From NCBI RefSeq assembly GCF_003202285.1, contig NZ_MASW01000001.1, forward strand, positions 1 through 64,000: a DNA stretch of 64,000 bases, in the 5' to 3' direction. This DNA comes from Prauserella muralis. GTDB taxonomy: Bacteria; Actinomycetota; Actinomycetes; Mycobacteriales; Pseudonocardiaceae. A program made the translations under genes and the position numbers. The notes below the pieces were generated by a model. The model was not told the origin of the DNA. It saw nothing but the letters and a program-made list of their open reading frames with translations, and did no database searches. Of the stretch, positions 43,320 through 51,717 are shown piece after piece. Position 1 is the first letter of the stretch, and every line of letters begins with the position of its first letter.

Positions 43320-44095
43320 TGTTGCTCGCGGACAAGGTGGTTGTGGTCTCCGGCGTCGGGGCGGGGCTGGGCAGGGCGATCGCCGTGCAGTGCGCCCGCG
43401 CGGGCGCCGACGTGGCACTCGCCGCGCGCACCGAGTCTCGGCTGGAGAAGGTGGCCAAGGAGGTCACCGACCTGGGCAGGCGCGCGGTCACCGTGCCCAC
43501 CGACATCACCGACGACACCGCGTGCACCCGGCTCGTGGAGTCCACACTGGACTCCTTCGGCCGGGTGGACGCTCTGGTGAACAACGCGTTCGCGATCCCG
43601 CCGATCACCGACCTGCTCGACGTGGACCTGGACGCCGTCCGCACCGGGTTCGAGACCAACGTGCTGGCCGCGCTGCGCCTGAGCAGGCTGTTCGTGCCCG
43701 CGCTCGAAGCGTCCCGCGGCTCCGTCGTGATGATCAACTCCGCGGTGCTGCGGCATTCCCGCCGCACCTTCGGCGCGTACAAGATGGCCAAGTCCAGCCT
43801 GCTGGCGCTCGCGCAGAGCCTGGCCACCGAGGTCGGACCGAAAGGCGTGCGTGTGAACTCGGTGGCGCCCGGCTACATCTGGGCCGGGCACCTCAAGTGG
43901 TACTTCGCCTACCTCGCCAAGGAACGCGGCGTCGAGCCGCAGCAGGTCTACGACGAGACCGCCGCCACGATCGACCTGCGCAAGCTGCCGGAGCCGGACG
44001 AGATCGCCGACGCCGTGGTGTTTCTCGCCTCTCCGCTGGCCCGCGCGGTCACGGGCCAGTGTCTCGACGTGAACGGCGGCGAGTACCACCACTGA
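43319..44095 (+). CDS. Short-chain dehydrogenase/reductase (Rv3530c-like)
   Basis: A 258-residue classical SDR. NAD-binding motif VSGVGAGLGRAIA (10-22), LVNNAFAIPP (the NNAG position with Phe in place of Gly), catalytic Ser in INSAVLRH and YKMAK for YxxxK. The C-terminal end, AVTGQCLDVNGGEYHH, is typical. It oxidises or reduces a hydroxy or keto group, probably on a steroid-derived intermediate given the KstR-like operator of the operon. ATG overlaps the preceding stop. Confidence 0.92.
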   Translation: MLLADKVVVVSGVGAGLGRAIAVQCARAGADVALAARTESRLEKVAKEVTDLGRRAVTVPTDITDDTACTRLVESTLDSFGRVDALVNNAFAIPPITDLLDVDLDAVRTGFETNVLAALRLSRLFVPALEASRGSVVMINSAVLRHSRRTFGAYKMAKSSLLALAQSLATEVGPKGVRVNSVAPGYIWAGHLKWYFAYLAKERGVEPQQVYDETAATIDLRKLPEPDEIADAVVFLASPLARAVTGQCLDVNGGEYHH

Positions 44096-44106
44096 GGGGA
44101 GCGGAC

Positions 44107-45258
44107 ATGGGTGTCGGCACCGTCGCGGACCTGCACGCCTCGGCGACGAAGATCACCGGGCTCGACGACTTCGGCCCCGACGACTACACCGACGGGCTCG
44201 CCGTGCTGCTGGAGTCCTACGAGCGCGAGGCAGGGCTGACGCCGCTGGGCGCCAAGGTGCAGCGGGCGTTCCTGCGCGGCGCACTGGTAGCCCGGCTGCT
44301 CAGCGAGGCCGCGTGGCAACGCCACCCCGAGCACGCCGACGTGCCCATCGAGCGGCCCATCTTCGTCACCGGTCTGCCACGCACCGGCACCACCGCACTG
44401 CACCGGCTGCTCACCGCCGACCCCGCGCACCAGGGCCTCGAGGTGTGGCTCACCGAGGTCCCGCAGCCCCGCCCTCCGCGCGAGACGTGGCCGGACAACC
44501 CGGTGTTCCAGCGCATCCAGCAGGGCTACGAGCGCTACCACGACGAGCATCCCGAGTTCATGGGCGTGCACGCGATGTCGGCCGATCAGGTCGAGGAGTG
44601 CTGGCAGCTGCTGCGGCAGTCGCTGCGCTCGGTGTCGTTCGAGTGCCTCGCCCACGTTTCCACGTACTCGGCGTGGCTGGCCGGGCAGGACTGGACACCG
44701 GCCTACCGCAGGCACCGGCGCAACCTGCAGCTCATCGGCCTTCCCGACGCGGGCCGCCGCTGGGTGCTGAAGAACCCGAGCCACCTGTTCGCCCTCGACG
44801 CCCTGCTCGCCGTGTACCCGGACGCGCTGGTGATCCAGACCCACCGCGAGCCGCACACGGCCATCGCGTCGGTCTGCAGCCTCAACGCGCGCGCCTCGCA
44901 GGGCTGGTCGGAGACGTTCCGCGGCGAGGTCGTCGGGGCCGACCAGCTGGAGTTGTGGGCGCGCGGGCTGGAGACGTTCACCGAGCAGCGGCAGCGGCAC
45001 GACCCGGCGCGCTTCTACGACGTGGCCTACTCCGACTTCGTCGCCGACCCGATCGGCACGGTGACCGCCATCTACGACCACTTCGATCTCCCGCTCACGG
45101 ACGAGGCCGCGACCGCCATGCGCCGGCTGCACGCGGCGAGCACGACGGGCACGGCCCGGCCCTCGCACAGCTACCGGCTCGCCGACTTCGGCCTCACCGA
45201 GGAGCAGGTGAGCGAACGCTTCGCCGGCACGTCACCCGGCGCGAGGGCCCGGCGCTGA
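44107..45258 (+). CDS. Sulfotransferase-fold protein (Rv3529c-like)
   Basis: A 383-residue protein of the Sulfotransfer_3 group. The PAPS-binding P-loop is FVTGLPRTGTTALHRLL (about 83-99). The second PAPS-binding element follows the usual order VLKNPSHLFALDALLAVYPDALVIQTHREP. RBS GAGGGGAG precedes ATG 44107. Third gene of the KstR-linked unit. The acceptor is unknown, and the family name does not prove sulfonation in the Rv3529c group. The next gene is convergent. Confidence 0.9.
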   Translation: MGVGTVADLHASATKITGLDDFGPDDYTDGLAVLLESYEREAGLTPLGAKVQRAFLRGALVARLLSEAAWQRHPEHADVPIERPIFVTGLPRTGTTALHRLLTADPAHQGLEVWLTEVPQPRPPRETWPDNPVFQRIQQGYERYHDEHPEFMGVHAMSADQVEECWQLLRQSLRSVSFECLAHVSTYSAWLAGQDWTPAYRRHRRNLQLIGLPDAGRRWVLKNPSHLFALDALLAVYPDALVIQTHREPHTAIASVCSLNARASQGWSETFRGEVVGADQLELWARGLETFTEQRQRHDPARFYDVAYSDFVADPIGTVTAIYDHFDLPLTDEAATAMRRLHAASTTGTARPSHSYRLADFGLTEEQVSERFAGTSPGARARR

Positions 45259-45293
45259 ACGGCCGGGCAGGCCGGTGACACCGGCGCAGCGCC

Positions 45294-45620
45294 TCATCGG
45301 CGCACCTCGGCTTCGTCCACGGACAGCAGTCTCAGCAGCGAGCCCGGCGGAACGTCCACCACCTCCTCCAGGTACCGCAGTGCGGCCAGGGACCCGGGCC
45401 GCTCGGGGCGGCACCGCCCCGACTGCCAGTGGCTCAGTGTCGCGAGGCTCACCGGCACACCCCTGCGGCGCAGCCGGTACTGGATTCGTTCGAGTCCGAG
45501 GCCACGTGCTCGGATCGCCGCCCGCAACGCCGCGGCGAACGGCCCGGTCGCCAGCAGCGACTCGAGCTCGTACGCGGCCTGCTCCCCCCGGACCGTGTGC
45601 TGTGTTGGCTGACCGGTCAT
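45294..45620 (-). CDS. XRE-like small HTH regulator
   Basis: A 108-residue protein from ATG 45620 (MTGQPTQHTVRGEQ). Central part LRAAIRARGLGLERIQYRLRRRGVPVSLATLSHWQSGRCRPERPGSLAALRYLEEVVDVPPGSLL is a helix-turn-helix of the XRE/Cro type with an extended first helix. Similar proteins in Streptomyces and Pseudonocardiaceae are annotated as transcriptional regulators without known targets. The longer upstream frame crosses a repeat and is not used. Convergent with the sulfotransferase gene. Confidence 0.7.
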   Translation of the reverse strand: MTGQPTQHTVRGEQAAYELESLLATGPFAAALRAAIRARGLGLERIQYRLRRRGVPVSLATLSHWQSGRCRPERPGSLAALRYLEEVVDVPPGSLLRLLSVDEAEVRR

Positions 45621-45789
45621 CGTCGCTCCCGCCATCGAGGGACCGCAGCAGCGTATGGGAGCGGTGGCGGCAGCGTAAGGGGCTAAGGACCCCACCTGGC
45701 GTCGCACATTCGGCGCCATGACAATGAAACACGCGGTCCACCGGCACCTCGCCGAAAAGTGTCCACACAGGACTCGCCGAGTCCGCCAC

Positions 45790-45846
45790 CGAGCCCAGGG
45801 TGCCCTTGGGTACGGCACGTGTACCCAAGGTGCCCTTCGGCTCGCC
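45790..45846. repeat. Intergenic palindrome, AAGGTGACCTTGGGTAC family, copy 2
   Basis: The left arm CGAGCCCAGGGTGCCC followed by TTGGGTAC and the right arm GTACCCAAGGTGCCCTTCGG plus CTCGCC flank a 7-nt loop GGCACGT. The arms match at about 19 of 24 positions. The architecture (TTGGGTAC / GTACCCAA ends, 7-nt loop, CGAGCC outer end) equals the copy at 33.47 kb. It lies between the HTH gene and the end of the DtxR-family gene. The rest of the 246-bp gap shows no gene. Confidence 0.75.
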
Positions 45847-45866
45847 GGGCGGTGGGTGAGCGAACG

Positions 45867-46550
45867 TCAGCGGAGGGCGACCGACAGGGCCTGGGCGATC
45901 TCCTTGCCCAGAGCGTGGGTGGCGTCCTCCGGGGGCTGGCCGATGCGCACGACGATGGGTCCGCCGAACGGCTGGCGTTCCACCACCTCGATGCGCTTGC
46001 CCAGCTCGATCTCGTGGTCGGCCAGGTATCGCAGCAGCTCGGGATCGGTGTCCCACACCCGCGCGATCTCCCCCACCGCACCGGCGGGCAGGTCGTCGAG
46101 CAGCCGCGTCGACAGCTCCTCGACGCTGCCGTCCACGGCCGGGATCGGGTCGCCGTGCGGGTCGCGCACCGGGTTGCCGAGCTTGGCCGCGATGCGCTCG
46201 ACCAGCCGGTCGGACACCACGTGCTCCAGCAGGTCGGCCTCGGAGTGCACCTCGTCCCACGTGTAGCCGAGCTCCGACACGAGGTAGGACTCGATCAGCC
46301 GGTGCCTGCGCAGCACGGCCCGCGCGAGCAGCCGCCCCTCGGGGGTCAGCTCGATGCCGCGGTAAGGCACGTGCGCCACCAGGCCCTGCTGGGCCAGCTT
46401 CGTCACCATGCCGGACGCCGAGGACGGGCTCACCTCCAGCCTGCTGGCCAGTGACGTGTTCGTGACGGCCTCACCGCGCTCAGCCAGGCCGTAGATCGCC
46501 CGTACGTAGTCCTCGACCGAGGACGACCGCCGGTTCGACTCATCAGCCAT
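45867..46550 (-). CDS. DtxR/MntR-family metal-dependent regulator
   Basis: A 227-residue metalloregulator from ATG 46550 (MADESNRRSSSVEDYVRAIYGL). The HTH is VTNTSLASRLEVSPSSASGMVTKLAQQGLV. The dimerisation/metal domain has RRHRLIESYLVSELGYTWDEVHSEADLLEHVVSDRLVERIAAKLG, with His and Glu ligands as in IdeR/MntR. A C-terminal FeoA/SH3-like part completes the full-length form. It binds Fe or Mn and represses metal uptake genes; which metal cannot be told. The sequence just upstream repeats CCATACG-like units. Confidence 0.92.
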   Translation of the reverse strand: MADESNRRSSSVEDYVRAIYGLAERGEAVTNTSLASRLEVSPSSASGMVTKLAQQGLVAHVPYRGIELTPEGRLLARAVLRRHRLIESYLVSELGYTWDEVHSEADLLEHVVSDRLVERIAAKLGNPVRDPHGDPIPAVDGSVEELSTRLLDDLPAGAVGEIARVWDTDPELLRYLADHEIELGKRIEVVERQPFGGPIVVRIGQPPEDATHALGKEIAQALSVALR

Positions 46551-46584
46551 ACGCCATACGATACGGGTCCGGCCGCGTGCCTGG

Positions 46585-47022
46585 TCACGGTGCGTCAGGG
46601 CGCCACCGGTACCGGATCCAGCCCGGCACCGGCCGTGCGCCCAGCTGGGCGTAGAAGGCCGCGGCCCGCTCGTTGCCCTCCTGCATGTCCCACTCGATGC
46701 GGCCCGTGGTGCGTGCCCGCAGCTCGTGCAGCAGTTCCCGGCCGAGGCCGTGCCGCCGGTACGCGGGGCGCACGAAGATGTCGTCCAGCCAGATCCCGGG
46801 CCGTGCCTCCCACGTCGAGAAGCTCCACGAACAGAACGCCATGCCCGCCACCTCACCACCGTGCTCGGCCATCAGCACCCACGCCTTGGGGTCGGGACCG
46901 AACAGGTGCCGCGCCATCTCGGCGCGGTCGAGCTTCAGCTCGTCGTTGCCCTCGTACCGGGCGTGCTCCTCGATGAGCGCGCAGATCTCGTCGATGTCGC
47001 CGGGCACCGCGTCACGAACCAT
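46585..47022 (-). CDS. GNAT acetyltransferase
   Basis: A 145-residue acetyltransferase from ATG 47022 (MVRDAVPGDIDEICALIEEHARYE). AWVLMAEHGGEVAGMAFCSWSFSTWEARPGIWLDDIFVRPAYRRHGLGRELL contains motif A with the RRHGLG acetyl-CoA loop; ERAAAFYAQLGARP is motif B. It resembles spermidine/thialysine N-acetyltransferases (SSAT-like), which have the STW-x-x-x-P-G-I-W-LDD-x-x-V pattern. Divergent from the enoyl-CoA hydratase operon; 34 bp upstream of the DtxR-family gene on the same strand. Confidence 0.9.
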   Translation of the reverse strand: MVRDAVPGDIDEICALIEEHARYEGNDELKLDRAEMARHLFGPDPKAWVLMAEHGGEVAGMAFCSWSFSTWEARPGIWLDDIFVRPAYRRHGLGRELLHELRARTTGRIEWDMQEGNERAAAFYAQLGARPVPGWIRYRWRPDAP

Positions 47023-47036
47023 GCCGTGAACCCTAT

Positions 47037-47050
47037 CGATCGTTCGATCG
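47037..47050. promoter_or_regulatory. Palindromic operator candidate (CGATCG-TT-CGATCG)
   Basis: CGATCGTTCGATCG lies 20 bp before the enoyl-CoA hydratase start and 15 bp from the divergent GNAT start. Its form and location suit a TetR dimer; the last gene of the operon (49325) encodes one. Confidence 0.55.
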
Positions 47051-47070
47051 GGTCGTCTAGGCTGCCCCGC

Positions 47071-47814
47071 ATGAGGACCGTGGAACTCGCCGTGGACGAC
47101 GGCGTCGCGCTCGTCTGGCTCAACCGGCCCGACCGGCTCAACGCCGTGGCGCCGGAGCTGGTCGACGACCTGCTCACCGCGCTGGCAACCGTAGCCGACG
47201 ACGGCTCCGTGCGGGCCGTGGTTCTCGCGGGGAGAGGGCGGGCGTTCTGCGCGGGACACGACCTCAAGGCGCCCGAACCCGAGGGCGACTCACGCGCCAG
47301 GCTCGAACGGCTACAGGACGTGACACGGGCTCTGCGCGCGCTCCCGCAGCCAGTGATCGCCGCCGTGCACGGCTACGCGATCGGCGCGGGCGCCGAGTTC
47401 GCGCTGGGCTGCGACCTCGTGCTGGCCTCGGACGACGCGGTGTTCGCCTTTCCCGAGACCGGCCTCGGGCTGAGTGTCACCGGCGCGGCCTCGCGGTTGC
47501 TGCCGCTGCTGGTCGGGCCGCTCAGGGCCAAGGAGCTGCTGCTGTTCGGCGAGCGGATCGACGCGCAGACCGCCGAGGGAATGGGCCTGGTCAACGCGCT
47601 CGTGGCGCGCGACGACCTGCTGGAGCGGGCGGTGAGCTGGGCCAAGCGGATCGCCGATCGCCCTTCGACGGCGGTGACCCTGGCCAAACGCGCCCTCGAC
47701 CGCGGCATCGACAGCGCGGTGGACGCCGCGCTGGAGCTGGAGGTCAGCCACGCCCTGCTCACCGAGCACACCCCCGAGGTGGCGCAGGCCACGGAGAGGT
47801 TCCGCACCGGATGA
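47071..47814 (+). CDS. Enoyl-CoA hydratase/isomerase
   Basis: A 247-residue crotonase-fold protein. WLNRPDRLNAVAPELVDDLL is the N-terminal motif; GRGRAFCAGHDLKAPEP forms the first oxyanion loop. VIAAVHGYAIGAGAEFALGCDLVLAS supplies the second, with Glu in AGAEF and a typical FPETGLGLSVTGAASRL region. Possible beta-oxidation hydration step; it could be a hydratase or isomerase. The stop overlaps the start of the acyl-CoA ligase gene (ATGA). Confidence 0.93.
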   Translation: MRTVELAVDDGVALVWLNRPDRLNAVAPELVDDLLTALATVADDGSVRAVVLAGRGRAFCAGHDLKAPEPEGDSRARLERLQDVTRALRALPQPVIAAVHGYAIGAGAEFALGCDLVLASDDAVFAFPETGLGLSVTGAASRLLPLLVGPLRAKELLLFGERIDAQTAEGMGLVNALVARDDLLERAVSWAKRIADRPSTAVTLAKRALDRGIDSAVDAALELEVSHALLTEHTPEVAQATERFRTG

Positions 47815-49334
47815 CCCCGCAGACGCTCACCGGCCTGGTTCGCGAGGCCGCGCGCCGCTGGCCGGACAGGACCGCGTGGGTGTTCGACGAGACCGGGCAG
47901 CGGCTCACCTTCGCGGAGGTGCGCCGGCGCAGCGAGGAGCTGGCCTCGGCACTCGCCGCACTGGGCGCCGGACCCGGCGACCGCGTGGCGGTGATGCTGC
48001 GCAACCAGCCGGAGTTCCCCTTGCTGTGGCTGGCACTGGCCCGGCTCGGCGCCGTGCTGGTGCCCGTGAACACCGGTTACCAGGAACTGGACGGCGCCCA
48101 CGTGCTCGGCCATTCCGGTGCCCGGTTCGCCGTCGCAGCCGCGGAGTTCACCGGCCTGCTCGGCCGCATCGCCCCGCAGACCGAGCTGGAGCGGGTGCTC
48201 ACCGTCGACGAACTCACCCCCGCGGGCGAGGCCCCGGCGTTCGAACCCGCGCCGGAGCTGCCGACCAACATCCAGTACACGTCGGGCACGACCGGGGCGC
48301 CGAAGGGCTGCGTGCTGCCGCACCGGTACTGGACGGCGCTCGCGGGCGATCTGACCGCCGAGTTCCCGCATCTCACCGACCGTGACGTGCTGCTCACCGC
48401 GCAACCGTTCCACTACATCGATCCGCAGTGGAACGTCGCCGCGGGGCTGGCCTCGGGCGCCACGCTGGTGGTGCTCGACCGGTTTCACCCCTCGACGTTC
48501 TGGGCGAAGGTCCGCGAACACGGCGTCACGTGGTTCTACTGCCTCGGCCTGATGCCGAACCTGTTGCTGCGCATGCCCGAGTCCGCCGACGACCGGCGGC
48601 ACCGGGTGCGTGCGATCACGGCGTCGGCCATCCCGAGGGAGCTGCACGCGGAGCTGGAGCGCCGCTGGGGGGTGCCGTGGTTCGAGGCGTTCGGGATGAC
48701 CGAGACCGGCGGAGACATCCGCATGTACCCCGGCGACCACGACGAACTGGTGGGCAGCGGCTGCATCGGCAGGCCCTCGGCCAACCGCGAGGTGATGATC
48801 GCCGACGAGTCCGGCGCCCCGGTGCCGCGCGGGCAGACCGGCGAGCTCCTCATCCGGGGCATCGGGCTGATGCACGGCTACCACGCCGACCCCGAGGCCA
48901 CGGCGCGCGCGTTCCGGGGAGGCTGGTTCCACACCGGGGACCTGGCCAGAATGGACACCGAGGGGCGGGTGTTCTACGTGGGCCGGACCAAGGACATGAT
49001 CCGGCGCAGCGGCGAGAACGTCTCCGCCGACGAGGTGGAGCGGGCCCTGCTGCTGCATCCTGCCGTGCGCGCGGCCGCGGTGCTGGCGGTGCCCGACGAG
49101 GTGCGCGGCGAGGAGATCAAGGCCTACGTCGTGTGTGACGATGACGTGCCGCCGCGGGAGCTGGCCGAGTTCTGCGCGAGCAAGCTGGCCTACTTCAAGG
49201 TGCCGCGCTACTGGGCCTTCGTGGAGTCGCTGCCGATGACGCCGTCGGAGCGCGTGGCCAAGGGCGAGCTGCGCAGGGCCGGCGCCGACCTGCGCGACGG
49301 CGCCTACGACCGGGTGGAGGACAGATGGCGGTAG
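47811..49334 (+). CDS. AMP-forming acyl-CoA synthetase
   Basis: A 507-residue ANL-superfamily enzyme. Motifs: P-loop-like YTSGTTGAPKGCVLPH (about 162-177), FGMTETGG, the hinge and ribose motif GGWFHTGDLARMDTEGRVFYVGRTKDMIRRSGENVSADEVE (about 362-402), and the C-terminal Lys near MTPSERVAKGELRR. It activates a carboxylate as adenylate and transfers it to CoA. Chain specificity is unknown. Coupled by overlap to enoyl-CoA hydratase upstream and TetR downstream (10 bp). Confidence 0.94.
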   Translation: MTPQTLTGLVREAARRWPDRTAWVFDETGQRLTFAEVRRRSEELASALAALGAGPGDRVAVMLRNQPEFPLLWLALARLGAVLVPVNTGYQELDGAHVLGHSGARFAVAAAEFTGLLGRIAPQTELERVLTVDELTPAGEAPAFEPAPELPTNIQYTSGTTGAPKGCVLPHRYWTALAGDLTAEFPHLTDRDVLLTAQPFHYIDPQWNVAAGLASGATLVVLDRFHPSTFWAKVREHGVTWFYCLGLMPNLLLRMPESADDRRHRVRAITASAIPRELHAELERRWGVPWFEAFGMTETGGDIRMYPGDHDELVGSGCIGRPSANREVMIADESGAPVPRGQTGELLIRGIGLMHGYHADPEATARAFRGGWFHTGDLARMDTEGRVFYVGRTKDMIRRSGENVSADEVERALLLHPAVRAAAVLAVPDEVRGEEIKAYVVCDDDVPPRELAEFCASKLAYFKVPRYWAFVESLPMTPSERVAKGELRRAGADLRDGAYDRVEDRWR

Positions 49335-49906
49335 CGAGCCGGGAACGCGTCCGGAGAGCCGCGGTGAAACTGTTCGCCACCAAGGGTTTCCACGGCACGG
49401 GCATCCGCGACCTCGCGCAGGCCGCGAAGCTGTCGTCGGCCAGTCTGTACCACTACATGGGCACCAAGGAGGAACTGCTCGCCGAGATCATGGTGGACTG
49501 CCTCGGCAGGCTGCTGGAGACCGCGAAGGCGACGATCGACGGCGTCACCGATCCGGCGGAACGGCTGACGAGGCTGGTCACCCTGCATGTCATGACCCAC
49601 GCCCGGCAGCCCAACGAGACGCGGGTGGTGGACAACGAGATCGGTGTGCTCTCGCCACGGCTGCGGCGCTCGGTGGTGCAGCTGCGCGACAGCTACGAGC
49701 AGCTGTGGTCCGATGCCATCGACGAGGGGCTGCGGGCGGGCCTTTTCCACACCGAACAGCCCGGCGTCACCAGGATCGCGCTGCTGGAGATGTGCAACGG
49801 CGTGGCCAGGTGGTACTCGCCGCGAGGTGCGCTGACGCTCGACGACCTCGCAGGCCACTACGTCCAGCTGGCGATGCGCGTGCTGGGCGCCCCCGACCGG
49901 GGGTAG
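49325..49906 (+). CDS. TetR-family repressor of the acyl-CoA operon
   Basis: A 193-residue regulator. HTH at about 8-52: RRAAVKLFATKGFHGTGIRDLAQAAKLSSASLYHYMGTKEELLAEI. The C-terminal ligand domain is all-helical. The start is inside the acyl-CoA synthetase gene, so it is co-translated. It probably represses the operon through the palindrome at 47037-47050 and senses an acyl-CoA. Confidence 0.93.
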   Translation: MAVASRERVRRAAVKLFATKGFHGTGIRDLAQAAKLSSASLYHYMGTKEELLAEIMVDCLGRLLETAKATIDGVTDPAERLTRLVTLHVMTHARQPNETRVVDNEIGVLSPRLRRSVVQLRDSYEQLWSDAIDEGLRAGLFHTEQPGVTRIALLEMCNGVARWYSPRGALTLDDLAGHYVQLAMRVLGAPDRG

Positions 49907-49967
49907 GGCCTGTGTCGTGGCGAACCCCGCGCTTGCCCCCGCGCCGCTGCTGAGGGACGCTCGTGGG

Positions 49968-50306
49968 GTGAGTGAGGAAACCATCAAGCTGGAACTCAAC
50001 GACGCGGGGGTCGCCCCGGGCCTTCCACTCCCCTCCGACCCTCGTGACCAGGTACAGGACGTCCCCTATCGCCCGGTCGAGTTCCGCGACGACGATCTGC
50101 CGTCAGCGCTCGAGCGCTGCGCAGGCTGGCTCAGGCAGGCCCAGCAGTGGCTCGGCGAGCCCGTGGACGTACTCGCCGTCCACCTCGACTACGACGACCG
50201 GGACGGGTTCCCGTACTACAACCTGAAGATCCTGTGCAACGAGGAGGATCTGGCAGGCGTGCCGCTCGCACTGCGCGAGCAGCGCCGCCCGGTGTCCTCG
50301 TCCTGA
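49968..50306 (+). CDS. Conserved hypothetical protein
   Basis: A 112-residue acidic protein, no signal peptide or membrane helix. GTG 49968 follows GAGGGA and gives MSEETIKLELNDAG-type sequence (V read as M); an in-frame GTG at 49917 would add 17 residues. Recognisable pieces: VQDVPYRPVEFRDDDLPSALERCAGWLRQAQQWLGEP and LDYDDRDGFPYYNLKILCNEEDL. Family unknown to me; composition and codon bias indicate a real gene. It may be transcribed from its own start behind the TetR gene, 61 bp after its stop. Confidence 0.65.
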   Translation: MSEETIKLELNDAGVAPGLPLPSDPRDQVQDVPYRPVEFRDDDLPSALERCAGWLRQAQQWLGEPVDVLAVHLDYDDRDGFPYYNLKILCNEEDLAGVPLALREQRRPVSSS

Positions 50307-50322
50307 TTCGGCAGACGCAGTT

Positions 50323-50358
50323 CGCCGTGGGGGCAGGCACCGGCGTGCCCCCACGGCG
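50323..50358. terminator. Terminator hairpin between convergent genes
   Basis: CGCCGTGGGGGCA (50323-50335) pairs perfectly with TGCCCCCACGGCG (50346-50358) around a 10-nt loop, 17 bp past the stop of the hypothetical gene and before the convergent MFS gene. Confidence 0.7.
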
Positions 50359-50432
50359 CGACCCACGAAATTCGAGCAGCAAACCCGGCGGCGCACGTCC
50401 GCACCGGTGGCCGAGGGCGAGCCCCGGCGGCC

Positions 50433-51620
50433 TCACCGGAGGCTGTCCACAGTGCGAACCGTCCACACGGCGAGCCCGGTCACGACGAAACACGCACCGC
50501 CGAACCAGAGCACGCGCTCGAGGCCGAGAGCGTCGACGACCAGGCCCCCGGACAGTGCGCCAAGACCGATCGCCAGGTTGAACACCGACACCCACAGCGC
50601 GGTCGCGGCTTCGACGGCCCGTGGCGCTGCTTTTATCATCCACGTCTGCAGGCTCACGGACACCCCGCCGTACACCAGCCCCCAGGCGATCAGCAGCACG
50701 ATCCCGCCCACCACCGTCACGCCCAGCAGGGGGAACAGCAGCAGCACCGTGGCGAGCGCACCGACGATCGCCAGCACCGTCCGGTGGAGTCGGCGCGCCA
50801 CCGCGGCACCGGCGAGGAAGTTGCCTGCGATGCCGGCGAGGCCGAACCCGAACAGCAGTGGCCCGACAAGGTCGGCACGGACGCCTGACAGGTCCTGCAG
50901 CACAGGGCTCACGAACGTGTAAGCGGCGAAGTGGGCCGTCACGACGAGCAACGTCGCGACGATGCCGACGCGCACGCCCCGATCGCGGAACTGGCCGACC
51001 AGCTGCCGGGGTCGGACCGGTTCCAACGCGGCCAGCGGCGGCAACATCGCGAGCAGGGCGATCAACGCGGCCAGCGCGAGGCCGCTCAGCGTGGCGAACG
51101 CGACGCGCCATCCGGCGAGATCACCGAGCAACGTGCCGATCGGCACGCCGAAGACGTTCGCCGCTCCCACTCCACCGAAGATCACGGCGGTGGCCTGCGG
51201 TACCCGGCGAGCGGTCACCAGGCGGACGGCCAGACCGCCCGCGACCGCCCAGAATCCGCCGATCGCCACTCCCACCACGGCACGGGAGGCGATGAGCACC
51301 TCGAAGGTCCGCGCGACGCCGGAGACCACATTGGCCAGCGTCATCAGGCCCATCAGCCCGACGAGCAACCACCGCCGGTCCATCCTGCCCACGGCAACCG
51401 GGATCACCGGAGCGGCCAGCCCCGCGACGATGCTGGTCACGGTCACCATCAGGCCGGCGGCACCCGCGGAGACCTCCAGCTCCGAACCGACCCGCATCAG
51501 CAGACCGATCGGCAGTTGCTCGGCAGTCACCAGCAGAAACGTCCCGAAGGCCACCACGCCCACCGCGAGCCAGCTGTCGGTCTGCCGATCCCCGGCCGTC
51601 GGGTCGGAAGTAGTCGTCAC
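50433..51620 (-). CDS. MFS efflux transporter (DHA1/AraJ-like)
   Basis: A 395-residue transporter with 12 predicted helices. GTG 51620 behind GGAGGGAGAG gives VTTTSDPTAGDRQTDSWLAVGVVAFGTFLLV. The loop between helices 2 and 3 is VGRMDRRWLLVGLMG, the position of motif A (GxxxDRxGRR-like). Motif C is near VFGVPIGTLLGDLAGWRVAF. Drug or sugar export by proton antiport is likely for this group. Divergent from a TetR gene with two palindromic sites between, the classical repressor-pump arrangement. Confidence 0.9.
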   Translation of the reverse strand: MTTTSDPTAGDRQTDSWLAVGVVAFGTFLLVTAEQLPIGLLMRVGSELEVSAGAAGLMVTVTSIVAGLAAPVIPVAVGRMDRRWLLVGLMGLMTLANVVSGVARTFEVLIASRAVVGVAIGGFWAVAGGLAVRLVTARRVPQATAVIFGGVGAANVFGVPIGTLLGDLAGWRVAFATLSGLALAALIALLAMLPPLAALEPVRPRQLVGQFRDRGVRVGIVATLLVVTAHFAAYTFVSPVLQDLSGVRADLVGPLLFGFGLAGIAGNFLAGAAVARRLHRTVLAIVGALATVLLLFPLLGVTVVGGIVLLIAWGLVYGGVSVSLQTWMIKAAPRAVEAATALWVSVFNLAIGLGALSGGLVVDALGLERVLWFGGACFVVTGLAVWTVRTVDSLR

Positions 51621-51641
51621 CGGCGCTCTCCCTCCAGGTTC

Positions 51642-51694
51642 GGGAACGATCGTTCCCATATGCGGGGTGACGCTAGTACGGGAACGATCGCTCC
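51642..51694. promoter_or_regulatory. Two TetR-type operators
   Basis: GGGAACGATCGTTCCC (51642-51657) is a perfect 16-bp palindrome. GGGAACGATCGCTCC (51680-51694) is nearly the same. The two start 38 bp apart in the 97-bp divergent region between the MFS gene and the TetR gene, so the repressor probably controls both directions. Confidence 0.75.
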
Positions 51695-51717
51695 ACAATC
51701 TTGGTAGGCTGTGGGGC

